Source of the DNA: Brachionus rotundiformis
Taxonomy: Eukaryota; Rotifera; Eurotatoria; Ploima; Brachionidae
Length of the DNA: 64,000 bases
Direction of reading: 5' to 3'
Assembly: GCA_016802295.1 (NCBI GenBank)
Contig: JAESIW010000200.1
Location: 3,250,048 to 3,314,047, forward strand
Part shown: positions 32,926 to 42,594 of the stretch, piece by piece
How positions within the stretch are numbered: position 1 is the stretch's first letter
Layout: the number at the start of each line of letters is the position of its first letter
Notes under the pieces: generated by a model
Seen by the model: only the letters and a program-made list of their open reading frames with translations
Databases searched by the model: none
What the model was told of the DNA's origin: nothing
Position numbers and translations under genes: made by a program

Positions 32926-33728
32926 ATTTGAATAAGTTAAAACTGTAAAAAAAAAAGAAACTAAAATAAATATAAATTAGAAACAAATATCTTAACCACT
33001 GCGTAGAATGTTTTTTCTACTCTTTATTTTGAATAACTTTAAAATCTAGAATTTTTAATTAAAAGATATTTCGATATTAAAAATATTTTGATAACAAAAT
33101 TCTTCTTTAATTAAATTTAAAAGCAAAAAATTTGATTAGTGAAGCAGTCTTAAGTAAAAATTCTATTTATACCAAAAATAATAATTAAGAATTTTTTTAA
33201 ATTTAACAATTAACATAATCAATATAAAAATAAAATTCTCAGACAAAATTCAAAGTCATTAATTATTATTCGAAAAAAATTTTAAGAAAATTGAGACTTT
33301 TTAAGTAATACTATTACATTATTTTTTTCAATTTTTTAATTGAATTAAGAGAAAATATAAAATAAAAGTCTTCAAGTAAGATATTGAGATTGATCATGTC
33401 ATTTGGCAATTCCATTCACCTTCTCAAACGGATGTACAAAAGGCCATCTATACAAAATTAAACGAAAAATAGATAAATACTATCAAAATATTACAATGAA
33501 TTATTTCGGATTTAATTATATCAATTTTTTAAATAGATTATCTTTTGGATTTTTGGAAAGTATTTATTAGAGCTATAAAAAAATGACATAGTCTCCAAAA
33601 CATAATTATCACAAAAAATTAGATATAAGATTTCTAATTTTTTTAAAAATCTCTAAAAATAATTTAAATAATCTCAAATAAAATAATTTAAAAAACTTTA
33701 GAATGATTTCCTCAATAAATTTAATCTT
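32926..33728. other. AT-rich intergenic DNA
   Basis: Nothing recognised upstream of the small secreted protein gene. Confidence 0.45.
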
Positions 33729-34009
33729 GGCATTGTGAAATTTGGAACAAAAACAAAAATAAAATATCAAAAATGCTTAAGCCCAAGTTTTGAGAAAGCA
33801 AAACATGCTCTGTAAGTTGAAACACCTGGTACATCCTATGTACACAAAGTTCTGAATTTCGCAGAATTATTGCTGAGTTTTGAACAATCATAATATTCGT
33901 GGTACAAAGGATGTACCAAGTGCTACAATTAACGGAACATGATTTGCTCCTTCTGAACTTGAGCTTTGGCATTTTTGATATTTTTTTTTGTTCAAAATTT
34001 CACAATGCC
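33729..34009. mobile_element. foldback (snap-back) element of 281 bp
   Basis: The left arm starts GGCATTGTGAAATTT and the right arm ends AAATTTCACAATGCC. In reverse complement the two arms stay alignable for roughly 115 nt with small indels, up to TGGTACATCCT(A/T)TGTAC, leaving only a short spacer near 33850-33890. A transcript would form a long hairpin. It has no coding capacity (the 83-codon minus-strand frame merely follows one arm). This is the structure of a MITE. A clear target duplication was not found; both flanks contain TTTAAT. Confidence 0.75.
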
Positions 34010-34718
34010 TTTAATTTCTAAAATATTTATTTTTTTAATATTTTTTGTACTCTTTATGTTTTTTAATGTTTTGAAATGATTGATTTTGGACTTGAATATA
34101 TATATATATATATATTATTCCATGTCGTTTTTTCCAAATCTTGATATATTTTTTTGTTTTCCGATACATTTAGACACTTCTTAAATTTCGAATTCGTTAG
34201 TTTCTCCTCGTATATTTTTTCTGGAACAATTTCAATTTCTTGTTCTTGTTGTAAATTTTTTTTTTGGAAAATCAATTAATTCATTAAGTAAGGAGATTAA
34301 GTAGTTATTTATAGAGGCAAAATGTAAATAATTTATCTAATATATGCAACATTAAATATAATAAAGTATGAAAATTATAAAAAATAAAATTCTTAAAATT
34401 GAATTCTCATTTTAAATAATTTTTTAAGGCTATTTTTTAGGATGAATTTTATTCAAATTAAGATTGATAAAAATTTGGAAGCTATTGAATATTTTACTAA
34501 TGGTAAGTTGGTAAATAATGACTTACCAATCTATTGATAAAACACGTATATTATTTTACAACACATTTTAAATACTTGAAATTAAACAATTAATTTTATC
34601 AGTTTTTTACATTTGATTCACAAATCAGATAAGTTAGTGAGTCAATTTAATGCTATTTGGATTTCAATTTTTAATAAAAAAAATATTGACTTTAATTGGT
34701 TAAATAACTTGGAATTAT
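34010..34718. other. intergenic DNA with (TA)n microsatellite
   Basis: About ten TA units at 34096-34115. The rest is A/T-rich DNA downstream of GCLC with no other feature. Confidence 0.5.
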
Positions 34719-36610
34719 TTAACAATTTTCTTCAAACAACAATCCTGGACAAGAAACTTTTCTGTTGGTAATCATATAAATGTGCCAGATTAGATCATAA
34801 TTTATCTCACTGTCAATTATAGAATCGTGCCGATACTTTGGATGATCATTGACAAATTTCCTAATGTAGCTTGCTGGAGTCATTAGGTTTCCATTAGAGC
34901 GCCAGCTAATTAGCTGTAAATACTGTTTTAATTTACATAATGTAAAAATTTCTACATCTTCTATCATGGACAAATAATCAAATAAAATTCCATTTATTCC
35001 TTTAAACTCTTTGTTTCCATTTATAATTTCATCAATGTTCATTTCAACTAATTCACATGTTTTCTTGCTTGCGTTCATATTCTCTTGGTCACAAACATTT
35101 TTTCTGAAAAAAAATTTTTGTTCTAAACAAGCATTCCTCTTCTGAGCTCTTACCATATTTTGGTCAATTTTGCTTATTGGAATTAAAAAATTCAAATTGA
35201 ATTGCTTAATAGCATGTAAAAGCAAGATAACAAAAGCACAGAAGGCGCTGTTCTCGAATGATGTAAATTGCAGCTCAATAGTTCGGAATTCGACACGCCA
35301 TCCAATTTGATCCTTGTTGTCTCGAATGGGTGGTGGTTTAAATCTCATTGATTGCCAATTTGTAGATTGGATATTTTCAAATGAGTCAACATCTTGGTTA
35401 TCATCACTGGTTACTTTTTCTCTAAAAATAGCCAAAGGGTCTCTGATAAACAAATGACTTACATGCTCAGCCAGACTTTTATCAACATTATTCTCAATTA
35501 GCTTTTCATAAAACTCTTTGTCTTTAACAATCTCTATATCGTTATAAAGCTGACCTGGCTCGCTTAGAAACGAGTCTACTGAGTCGTACCGTGACTTGTG
35601 GACCCGATATTTGTCTGTTTTTAAAGGCACATGTCCAAGTTCCTCGTCAGTTCGGTCGTCTACCGAAGCACTAATCACATTCCAGCGACAGTCTATGTCA
35701 CATAAATAGCCTCTCCAGATTGGTGATGATGCACTCAGGGCCAAAAGAATTGGAGTAAATGGTAATAACTGATCATACAAATATTTTGCTTCTTCTATGG
35801 ATTCAGCTTGAAACGTTGTTTGAAGACATGAACAGCCCATTCCAAAACCAGTCGCGTCTAAGATTAAAAAATAATTTTATTTTTTGTTTTTATTTTTCTA
35901 ATTTAATTACCTAAATAGACATGGTCTTCTTTGGTCATGTATTGGCACTGTGAATTTTCGAAGTTAGGCAATTTTTCAATAAAAGGGCTTGTTGTGTGCT
36001 TATCTTTAAAAATCGGAATATAAATAGAGACCTTTTTGTTGCGTCGTTCTCTTATATTTCTGGATAAGGTCTTAAATCTAGGATGACCACTGTAAATAAT
36101 TTCATCAGGATAAAAAATAGATCTGGAAATTTCTTGACTTGGACTTGTTTTGTAACTAGGATGAGTGAACTCATGACAACCTAAAAGAGGAAAACAAGTC
36201 AAATAGATAACATGTTCATTTTGGTCCAGTAAAGCCTCTATAGCCTTTCTTCTTTGGTCCATGTTGTCCTCTAAATTTTTAAAAATGTTTAGATCGTATG
36301 AAAATGGTTCCTTTGGTATTGATTCGACTATGTAGTTCGCATATTCCGGATGAAAAGAAGCAATACTCGAGTCTTTAAGTTTTTCCAAAAGCTTTTCTGC
36401 TTTAAGCAGTAGTTGAACTTTTTTATTATCATGGTCAAAGCGAATCAAAGTGAATTCTATTTCATCGCCCCATTTAAAAGGATAATTGATACAATTTTTA
36501 AATCTGTGATAAATTCTAATGAACTGGTCAATTCCTGATTTTCGAATATTTATTGAATGTTTTTTTGTCTCAATCCAATCAAGAGGCGTACCTAAGCTCA
36601 AAAGTCCCAT
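34719..36610 (-). CDS. GCLC: glutamate-cysteine ligase catalytic subunit
   Basis: Exons 36610-35911 and 35857-34719, with a 53-bp intron (GTAATT..CTTAG), encode 612 residues against about 637 in vertebrates. The enzyme joins glutamate and cysteine using ATP, the first and limiting step of glutathione synthesis in the cytosol. Family landmarks run the whole length: MGLLSLGTPLDWIET at the start, WGDEIEFTLIRFDHD (metal/substrate Glu50 and Glu52), YSGHPRFKTLSRNIRERR, then across the splice junction DATGFGMGCSCLQTTFQ (the Cys-containing segment), CDIDCRWNVISASVDDRT, SRYDSVDSFLS, HLFIRDPLAIF, NIQSTNWQSMRFKPPP, IGWRVEFRTIELQFTSFENSAF and SYIRKFVNDHPKY. It is shorter than vertebrate forms mainly at the C-terminus, which ends shortly after the last helix (CPGLLFEENC). 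The start is the first ATG and matches the conserved N-terminus. Confidence 0.97.
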
Positions 36611-37252
36611 ATTTTCATTTGCAAAAATAATATAATATTCTTCATTTTTATTTAAGTATATTTAGTTGTTAAAAAATTATATACGTAATATTACCCAAAG
36701 GTATGTTAAATTTTGGAATTTCAAATTTTTAAAAGCTATTTCGAAATTAGTAAGCCATGAAAAAAATATTAAAGTTAAATATAATTTTTATTTATAACAA
36801 AAAATATTCATACAAAAATTTTTTTCACATTCAAAAAAAAATTTATTTAAATCGTTATTTAAAAATAATATTTAATAAATTTTAATAATAAATTTTTTTT
36901 TCTATTAGTTCATAATATTTTTAATTCAGATTAATTATTTAGATAATTAATTAATTTAGAATTTTATTAAGTTCAAGATGACTTAAAAAAAGTAAAAAAG
37001 AAAAAATCTCTGACAGATTTACTAAAGTGAGATAAAAAATTGCTATTTTAGTTCATTTTTTTATTTATGTTTATTTTTCTAATATTAATAAAGCTTGTTC
37101 TTTAATAGACTTATTTCTAAATTTTCAAAATTGGTAAAAAAAATTTTCCAATCATACAGTAAATCTCTAAGCTAAATTGACAATGTCTTGATAAATTGCA
37201 GTTGCTCTAAATAATAAATATAGACTAATGTTTATGAATTTAAAAAGATTTT
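36611..37252. other. AT-rich intergenic DNA upstream of GCLC
   Basis: Should contain the GCLC promoter. No specific site was readable. Confidence 0.4.
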
Positions 37253-37705
37253 GATAAAGTTTCTGAATGGACCAAAAACTGGCTTTTTCAGCTTAACAAA
37301 GAGAAGTGAAAGGTGATGGATCGTGGCAGTGGTAATCCAAAATTCAATAACATGATCAATCAAACTCCTCAGTTAAAAACAGATAAAGAGAAAGATCATG
37401 GTGTCATTTTTGCTGATAACTTGAAGTGGTCGGATGTGGTAAACGATGCAATTTGCAGACTTTATAAGGCTATTGTTAAACCATACCTTGAATATGGTGT
37501 TCAAGTCTGGCGTCGTTTAATGGGCATTTAGAATCGAGTCTTTAAAAACAACTAAATAAATTCACTTCGCTCATCTTAAAGACGTCATGATTTTTCAGTA
37601 GAAAGACAATTGGTCACAAATTTTGAAGCAAGATTCAACTTTTTTAGTAAAAGAAAAGCTAATATTTGGAATAAACTAGAAAATGATACAATTACCGTAT
37701 TCCCT
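37253..37705 (+). pseudogene. LINE reverse transcriptase C-terminal remnant
   Basis: The frame from 37253 reads VSEWTKNWLFQLNKEK, a TGA where family members have Cys, KVMDRG, then KEKDHGVIFADNLKWSDVV, NDAICRLYKAIVKPYLEY and GVQVW. This is the thumb region of CR1/jockey-type non-LTR reverse transcriptases (..W..L.LN..KCKVMH.., EKDLGV....LKW, LYK.(I/L)VRP.LEY..QVW). About 20 residues between the LKW and LYK blocks are missing, and the frame breaks after 37531. Further C-terminal pieces (FFSKRKANIWNKLEND) follow near 37640-37690. It is clearly inactive. Confidence 0.75.
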
Positions 37706-37706
37706 C

Positions 37707-37765
37707 ATAAATTTGAATGTGCTGATTTAGAATTTATGTAATTTATTCCAATATGATTGAATTTT
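37707..37765 (+). repeat. 59-bp inverted repeat, left arm
   Basis: Perfectly complementary to 38470-38528. The arm encodes KFECADLEFM followed by a stop on the plus strand and directly follows the LINE remnant. Confidence 0.85.
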
Positions 37766-38469
37766 TCATGCATATAATCAATCAAAGTTTTGGCCCATTT
37801 TAGCCGGGAATCTTTCTTTTTAGTTGTATAAAGGTGATATGGATACTTAATTTACCCTGGTAAAAAGTTTACTTGAACAAAATTTTTTTAAGGAATCAGA
37901 AAATTAAATTTATGTTTTGGTAACTTTTATAGTTTTATCAAAATAAACTAAATTAAACAAAATAAAAGGTGTTTGTCTTTTAGAGTCTCTGGAGTAAAAT
38001 ATCCCCAACTCAAAAATTTTCAAAGATACTTTTTTTAACTTATTTTTTGTCTCTTAACGATATATTAAAAATGCTAAGACCGGAAACAATTGCTTCCTTC
38101 ATTTAGATAAGATCAAAATTTAAAAAACGTAATTAATTTCTTTTTTGTTTGAAAAATTAAAAATTTGGATAAAATTATATAAATTAAATTATTTTTTTTA
38201 TTATTTATTCATCACTAGATTGACAATCATTATTTAATATCAATGAATCTTCGTTTTCTAATTTATCCTTATCACAGTCCAAAATAAATTTAAACAGGAT
38301 TAAATTTAAATAAATTTAATTTAAAATATATTTAAATATTATCCATGAAATATTTTTATTTTGAAATTACTTAATAAGTTTTGTTAGATTTAATCATGGG
38401 CGTTGAAAAACATAAACCTGGACAATTAGATAAAAAGAGAAGAAATCTCCTGTTTTAAATTTATTTTGG

Positions 38470-38528
38470 AAAATTCAATCATATTGGAATAAATTACATA
38501 AATTCTAAATCAGCACATTCAAATTTAT
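38470..38528 (-). repeat. 59-bp inverted repeat, right arm
   Basis: Reverse complement of 37707-37765, about 0.7 kb away. On the minus strand it forms the last codons of a 61-codon ORF. Confidence 0.85.
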
Positions 38529-38679
38529 AAGAATATTTGAAAAAAAAATTGTCTAAGGCATATTTCATATCTTCAGCAAGTATTGCCCCATATCCTTTGA
38601 AATCAATTATTTTCACATTTGCAACATGTTCTACTTGGATAAATTTTAAACTAATACCTCGCATATTTCTAGTTAACAT
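38494..38679 (-). other. unassigned 61-codon ORF ending in the inverted-repeat arm
   Basis: The ATG-started frame contains VKIIDFKGYGAILAEDMKYA and ends in KFECADLEFM, whose DNA is duplicated in inverse orientation at 37707-37765. Codon choice looks more coding-like than the surroundings. No family recognised. It could be a last exon of a degraded gene captured with the transposon debris. Confidence 0.3.
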
Positions 38680-38939
38680 TCAAATTCTTAATTTGGTGTC
38701 AATAATCTACAGTACTGGCAAAAAATTATTTTTTTTAGAAAAAGATCGTAAATATTTAAAATGTTTTAAATTAATTTTTGATATTTAAAAAAATAAACAT
38801 ACAAAAAAATATTTACGAGCCTTGGCTAATTTTTTTACTTCAAATATTATATAAGAAAGAAATCTAATCATTATTTAAACTTTTATTAGAAAAGTTATTT
38901 TTATTTAAGTATAATAATAGGTTAAAAAATTTCTTTATG

Positions 38940-40418
38940 TTAATCTTTAGTTAGGACATTTATTACCTTATTCTTATCGTTTTTTCCGAGTAAAACAGAA
39001 AAAAGGATATAAATTATCTCGATGAACTCAACTAGACTTAAAACACTAAATCCAATAAATAGGCCTAAAAGTCCACCAATATTCGATATCAAGTCAACTG
39101 TTTCCATCTTTCTCAATTCTTCTATTTGCTCGTATTCCAATGAATCATAAAATATATTTATCTTAAGTGAATTCTGTTTGACAAACTTTAATGAGTAATT
39201 GTAAGACGAGTTTTTTCTATTTAGCATTTTAACAAGACTTTGAGCTCTTATATCTGTTGGGAAATTGGAATAAGACAGTTTATATTCATAAATTGTCTTA
39301 TTGCATTCTAAAAGACAAAAATCAGCGCAGTTTTCTTTTACATCACTTTTGGTAAAGAATTCTGTAAATTCTCTAAACAAACAAAATAACTCTTCTAAAT
39401 TAGAACAAACTTTTACATCTTTAAAATAAGCAAAATTTGGATCGAAACAGTTACACTTGTTGATTAATGTTTTCTGAAAACAAACATCAAAACAAAGTTC
39501 TTGACTGTAAGATTCGGATTGATTAATTGTTGCTTTGTAAACATCTGTTGAAAGGAACTTTGAATGATCATTCAAACAATCACTGTAAGGATATGGTAAT
39601 TTTTTAATCAATTTCTTTTTAATAATGATATTTGTTTCGTATTTTGACGCTAAACCGATTCCTCTCAATGGATTTACTCTTGTTTTAGAATCAAACAAAG
39701 TAAGATGGATCCCCTCGTAGGCCGCCAGATTATTTACTTGGTCAAGATTTTTTTCCAACAATTCCATTCGTATTCCATAATAGTTACCTATGTTCATTTG
39801 TTCTAAAGGTGATTTTTTATTGTTAAAATAGTAGCAATTACCATATTTTTTTTCAAAATACCAATTAAAATCTTCAGAAATATTACAAGGTCGAGTATTG
39901 TAGTAACAGCTTATTAAATAAGAGTCTATCTTAAATCCAAGCGATTTTCTTGTATTATCAGAAATATTTTGATCCATTGAGCCAAATTTGCTAAAGTAAT
40001 CAAAAACATCCAAAGTTAAGCTTTCGTGAGTGGATTGTTGTGTAATACTTTCCAAAAATGATGAATTGAAAATATCTTTTATATTGTTATTTTTCATAAA
40101 GTTATGAAGAAAATCATAGCCATTTTTTGTCGAAAAAAATTTTTTATGACATATCGACAATGCTGGCAGTTCAATTGGTATTTGAGGATTTAGCCGAATT
40201 AATGTCGTAACCTCAAACTTTAAAAAGTTATTTATTGTATTAATGATGAAAAAGCAACATGACCCTATGCTTAAGCCTATGAAGAATATCCAAATTAATT
40301 TTAAGACTTGAATATTTGTTTTAAATATTTTTGGAAAACCATGTAATGATAAATCCTGAACCCAAGTTAAAAGATTTTTCTTGATCTTTTCGAATTTTTT
40401 GTAATTATCCGATTTCAT
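38940..40418 (-). CDS. DEG/ENaC family sodium channel subunit
   Basis: Single exon of 492 residues. I chose the ATG at 40418 (MKSDNYKKF) because the paralogues begin at the same point; an in-frame ATG 38 codons earlier (40532) would add a stretch with no counterpart. The N-terminal gating motif HG (SLHGFPKIF) precedes TM1 (about 41-62, LIWIFFIGLSIGSCCFFII). A large Cys-rich extracellular domain follows, with LPALSICHKKF, KPYSDC-like KLPYPYSDCLND, LCFDVCFQKTLINKCNCFDP and ENCADFCLLECNKTIYEYKLS. TM2 carries the pore: NIGGLLGLFIGFSVLSLVEF, with G-x-S as GFS. Such channels are trimers gated by peptides, acid or mechanical force. The stimulus here is unknown. Its three paralogues lie at 51.9-56.9 kb on the other strand. 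Confidence 0.92.
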   Translation of the reverse strand: MKSDNYKKFEKIKKNLLTWVQDLSLHGFPKIFKTNIQVLKLIWIFFIGLSIGSCCFFIINTINNFLKFEVTTLIRLNPQIPIELPALSICHKKFFSTKNGYDFLHNFMKNNNIKDIFNSSFLESITQQSTHESLTLDVFDYFSKFGSMDQNISDNTRKSLGFKIDSYLISCYYNTRPCNISEDFNWYFEKKYGNCYYFNNKKSPLEQMNIGNYYGIRMELLEKNLDQVNNLAAYEGIHLTLFDSKTRVNPLRGIGLASKYETNIIIKKKLIKKLPYPYSDCLNDHSKFLSTDVYKATINQSESYSQELCFDVCFQKTLINKCNCFDPNFAYFKDVKVCSNLEELFCLFREFTEFFTKSDVKENCADFCLLECNKTIYEYKLSYSNFPTDIRAQSLVKMLNRKNSSYNYSLKFVKQNSLKINIFYDSLEYEQIEELRKMETVDLISNIGGLLGLFIGFSVLSLVEFIEIIYILFSVLLGKNDKNKVINVLTKD

Positions 40419-40984
40419 CTTTAGAAAATCTAGAAAAACACAAAAAGTATTAAGAGAATATTTTCGAAAAATTACTGTGCATTTGAAAGGAATATAGTTA
40501 AATGTTTTTTCCTTGATAAAAGCTTTTAACATAAAAAAGGAAAATACATTTTTTTTAAATTAAAAATTTTCTTATTAATGATCATTTTTCCAATATTCAA
40601 GAAATTTTTTTTGATTTTAATTAAAACAAATAAAAATTTACTTCCATCTAAATTTAAATTTTAATTTGTTTAAAACTCTATCCAAAACTAATAAATTTAT
40701 TATATTTTCCTTTTTATTATTTTCCATTTCAAAATTTTATTTTAAAATTCATTTTTCAAAATAAAAGTGTTCAAGTACTTGATTTTTGAGTTAAAATTTT
40801 ATTTTAGTCCAAGTAGAAGTAGTTGTAGAGATGAGACTGTAGTGTAGAATTAATATCTCCCGGCGTTTAGCCTTATAAGAGCTGTGGTAGTCTTTTGTTT
40901 CTTTCAAGTGTCTCATATATCTTTTCAAACAAATGAGCTAAATTTTTTTTTTATAGTCTAAATTTTGAGAAGCCAGGGGAACCG
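40419..40984. other. intergenic DNA between DEG/ENaC gene and PARG remnant
   Basis: A/T-rich up to about 40800. From 40800 to 40920 GC rises (ATCTCCCGGCGTTTAGCC), probably part of the decayed element or gene that includes the PARG remnant. Confidence 0.4.
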
Positions 40985-41310
40985 GAGAACCGTTCTCCAT
41001 AAACTCTATAAATGCTCCATAAACAGAAAACAGCTTTGAACAAATAAAAAACCAAATCTCCTCTTGAACACATCCTCTATTTAATACACCACCACCAATG
41101 TACTTATTGGCAAAATTTAGCTGAACCGCGCCTGTGTAGTCCTCAATTTGCCTTGTGACATAATGATAGACTTGCTTATTTTTTTAGTACAACTTTGGAA
41201 CAAGTTTTTGTCCAGATTTTTTACACTGATCCAGCTATAGGTAATCGGTTCTGAGTCAGTCACCCTCTCAAAGTATACCATGATACATTTTAATTTTTCT
41301 TGGTAGAATT
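40985..41310 (-). pseudogene. poly(ADP-ribose) glycohydrolase (PARG) fragment
   Basis: On the minus strand 41305-41225 reads EKLKCIMVYFERVTDSEP. A 50-bp segment with GTAAAA..AATAAG ends and a TACTAA branch-like site could be an intron. From 41174 the frame continues EDYTGAVQLNFANKYIGGGV, LNRGCVQEEIWFFICSKL. This is the catalytic signature of PARG, GGG-x7-QEE, with the FANKYIGGGVL and GCVQEEIRF blocks. After about 41031 homology stops (VYGAFIEFMENGSP..) and the downstream macrodomain parts are not found, nor is an upstream start. About a dozen residues expected between the two blocks are missing. It is most likely a truncated copy, although a few more exons could be hidden. Confidence 0.65.
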
Positions 41311-41568
41311 ATAATTCTTTGAAGCAAATATTCTGGCCAAGAAAAAAATAATCGTTTTTTTAATCTAAAAATTGTTAATGTTACTGATTAAGATTAAAAA
41401 ATGGCATCATTCAAAAGTGCAAAAAAACGTATTAGCTAAAATATGATTATTGGTGTTATACATAAAGGAAATTATTGAGCTAGACAATATTCACTATATC
41501 CAAATTGTCTTTAATCGAAATCCCAAACAACTTAAGCCAATATGAGTCCATTAAATCAGGAAACATAA

Positions 41569-41596
41569 TCAATATTAATAACATAACTAATAATTA
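41569..41596 (+). repeat. 28-bp direct repeat, left copy
   Basis: TCAATATTAATAACATAACT followed by AATAATTA. An identical copy lies at 42134-42161, 565 bp downstream, bracketing the FLYWCH-like remnant. Confidence 0.85.
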
Positions 41597-41687
41597 TAAG
41601 CGAAAAAAACTAGAGGAAAAGGAAAAGTTTACCTCCCTTTCTGTATTTTTTGTAACTTAGAATCAGCTCAAGGAAATCTAGCTTTAT

Positions 41688-41992
41688 ATGACTTTTGCCG
41701 ACAACGATTGGACCTGTAAATGTGCCACAGAGAATTTGCCTGGCGGTGTCATTTGGTATCAATGTACAAAATGTACAATTCGTTTAAAGCTTTATAGTTT
41801 TAACAACTCTATCCTTATTGAAATGACAGACGAGGTTCATTTTGTATATCAGCGAATATGAAGAATCAGACTCGGATGATCCGCCTGTACAAGAGCCATT
41901 ATCAAAAAAAAATTTGTCTTGAAGAGACCCCAGTTAAAAAAAACGCGGTAGACCAGTTGGATCAAACAAACAAAAAAGAAAGTAAAAAGTGA
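41688..41992 (+). pseudogene. frameshifted FLYWCH-like zinc finger plus AT-hook protein
   Basis: The frame from the ATG at 41688 reads DNDWTCKCATENLPGGVIWY then QCTKCTIRLKLY, with a WxC-x2-C-x2-R pattern like the FLYWCH/MULE-associated zinc finger, and stops at 41861. In the next frame follow EYEESDSDDPPVQEPL, and after another shift KKRGRPVGSNKQKRK, a clear AT-hook. Read together, these describe a small DNA-binding protein of roughly 100 residues broken by at least two frameshifts. FLYWCH domains accompany Mutator-like transposases in many animals. No transposase remnant was seen next to it. Confidence 0.5.
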
Positions 41993-42133
41993 ATATTATT
42001 TTTGTCGATTTTTAATCATTTTTGCTCTAATTTGATATAAATTGTATTGATTTTTTTATTTATGTACCTTTTTTAATATATTAGAAATAAAAAAATACAT
42101 TTGTTCCTTAGTTCAGTAATTTTGTTTTTTATT

Positions 42134-42161
42134 TCAATATTAATAACATAACTAATAATTA
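42134..42161 (+). repeat. 28-bp direct repeat, right copy
   Basis: Identical to 41569-41596. The pair may be remnants of terminal repeats or of a duplication that flanked an insertion. Confidence 0.85.
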
Positions 42162-42594
42162 CATGCCATTCATTTATCATTTAACTGAAAATATACAAAT
42201 TATTTTTACTTTTTATAATCTAAAAAGACCTCAATCTCCGATCGTTGTGTAAAAAATTTACTATTTTATTAGTTTGTATTTTTTGAAAAAAAAGTATTAA
42301 TTGATAAAATGTCATCAGATTAATTTGTTTAATTAACTTTAAAATGATAAAAAAATTTAATTTTAAATGATGATTTTTTCGTAGCCATAATAATTTTGAA
42401 AAATCTCCAATTTTTTTTAAAGCTTTATTCAATTATCAGTTTTCTAGAGGTTGATAGGAAAAAAGTCGTTCTTTGATAATATTCAAATAAGATAAATGAT
42501 AAGTTATCTTTTCTCAATTATTCAAATTTAAATTATTAAAATTTAAATTATCTATTTAAATTTAATTTAAATTATCTTTATGGTTATTGAAAAT
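42162..42594. other. intergenic DNA upstream of the LRR-like gene
   Basis: A/T-rich, with several AATTTAAATTA repeats at 42525-42575. No other feature. Confidence 0.4.

Noticed and set aside
33721..33972. 83-codon minus-strand ORF
   Set aside because: Lies within the arms of a foldback element; its openness follows from the repeat, with no protein features.
40419..40532. Longer N-terminus of the minus-strand DEG/ENaC gene from the ATG at 40532
   Set aside because: The extra 38 residues have no counterpart in the three paralogues, which start shortly before the HG motif.
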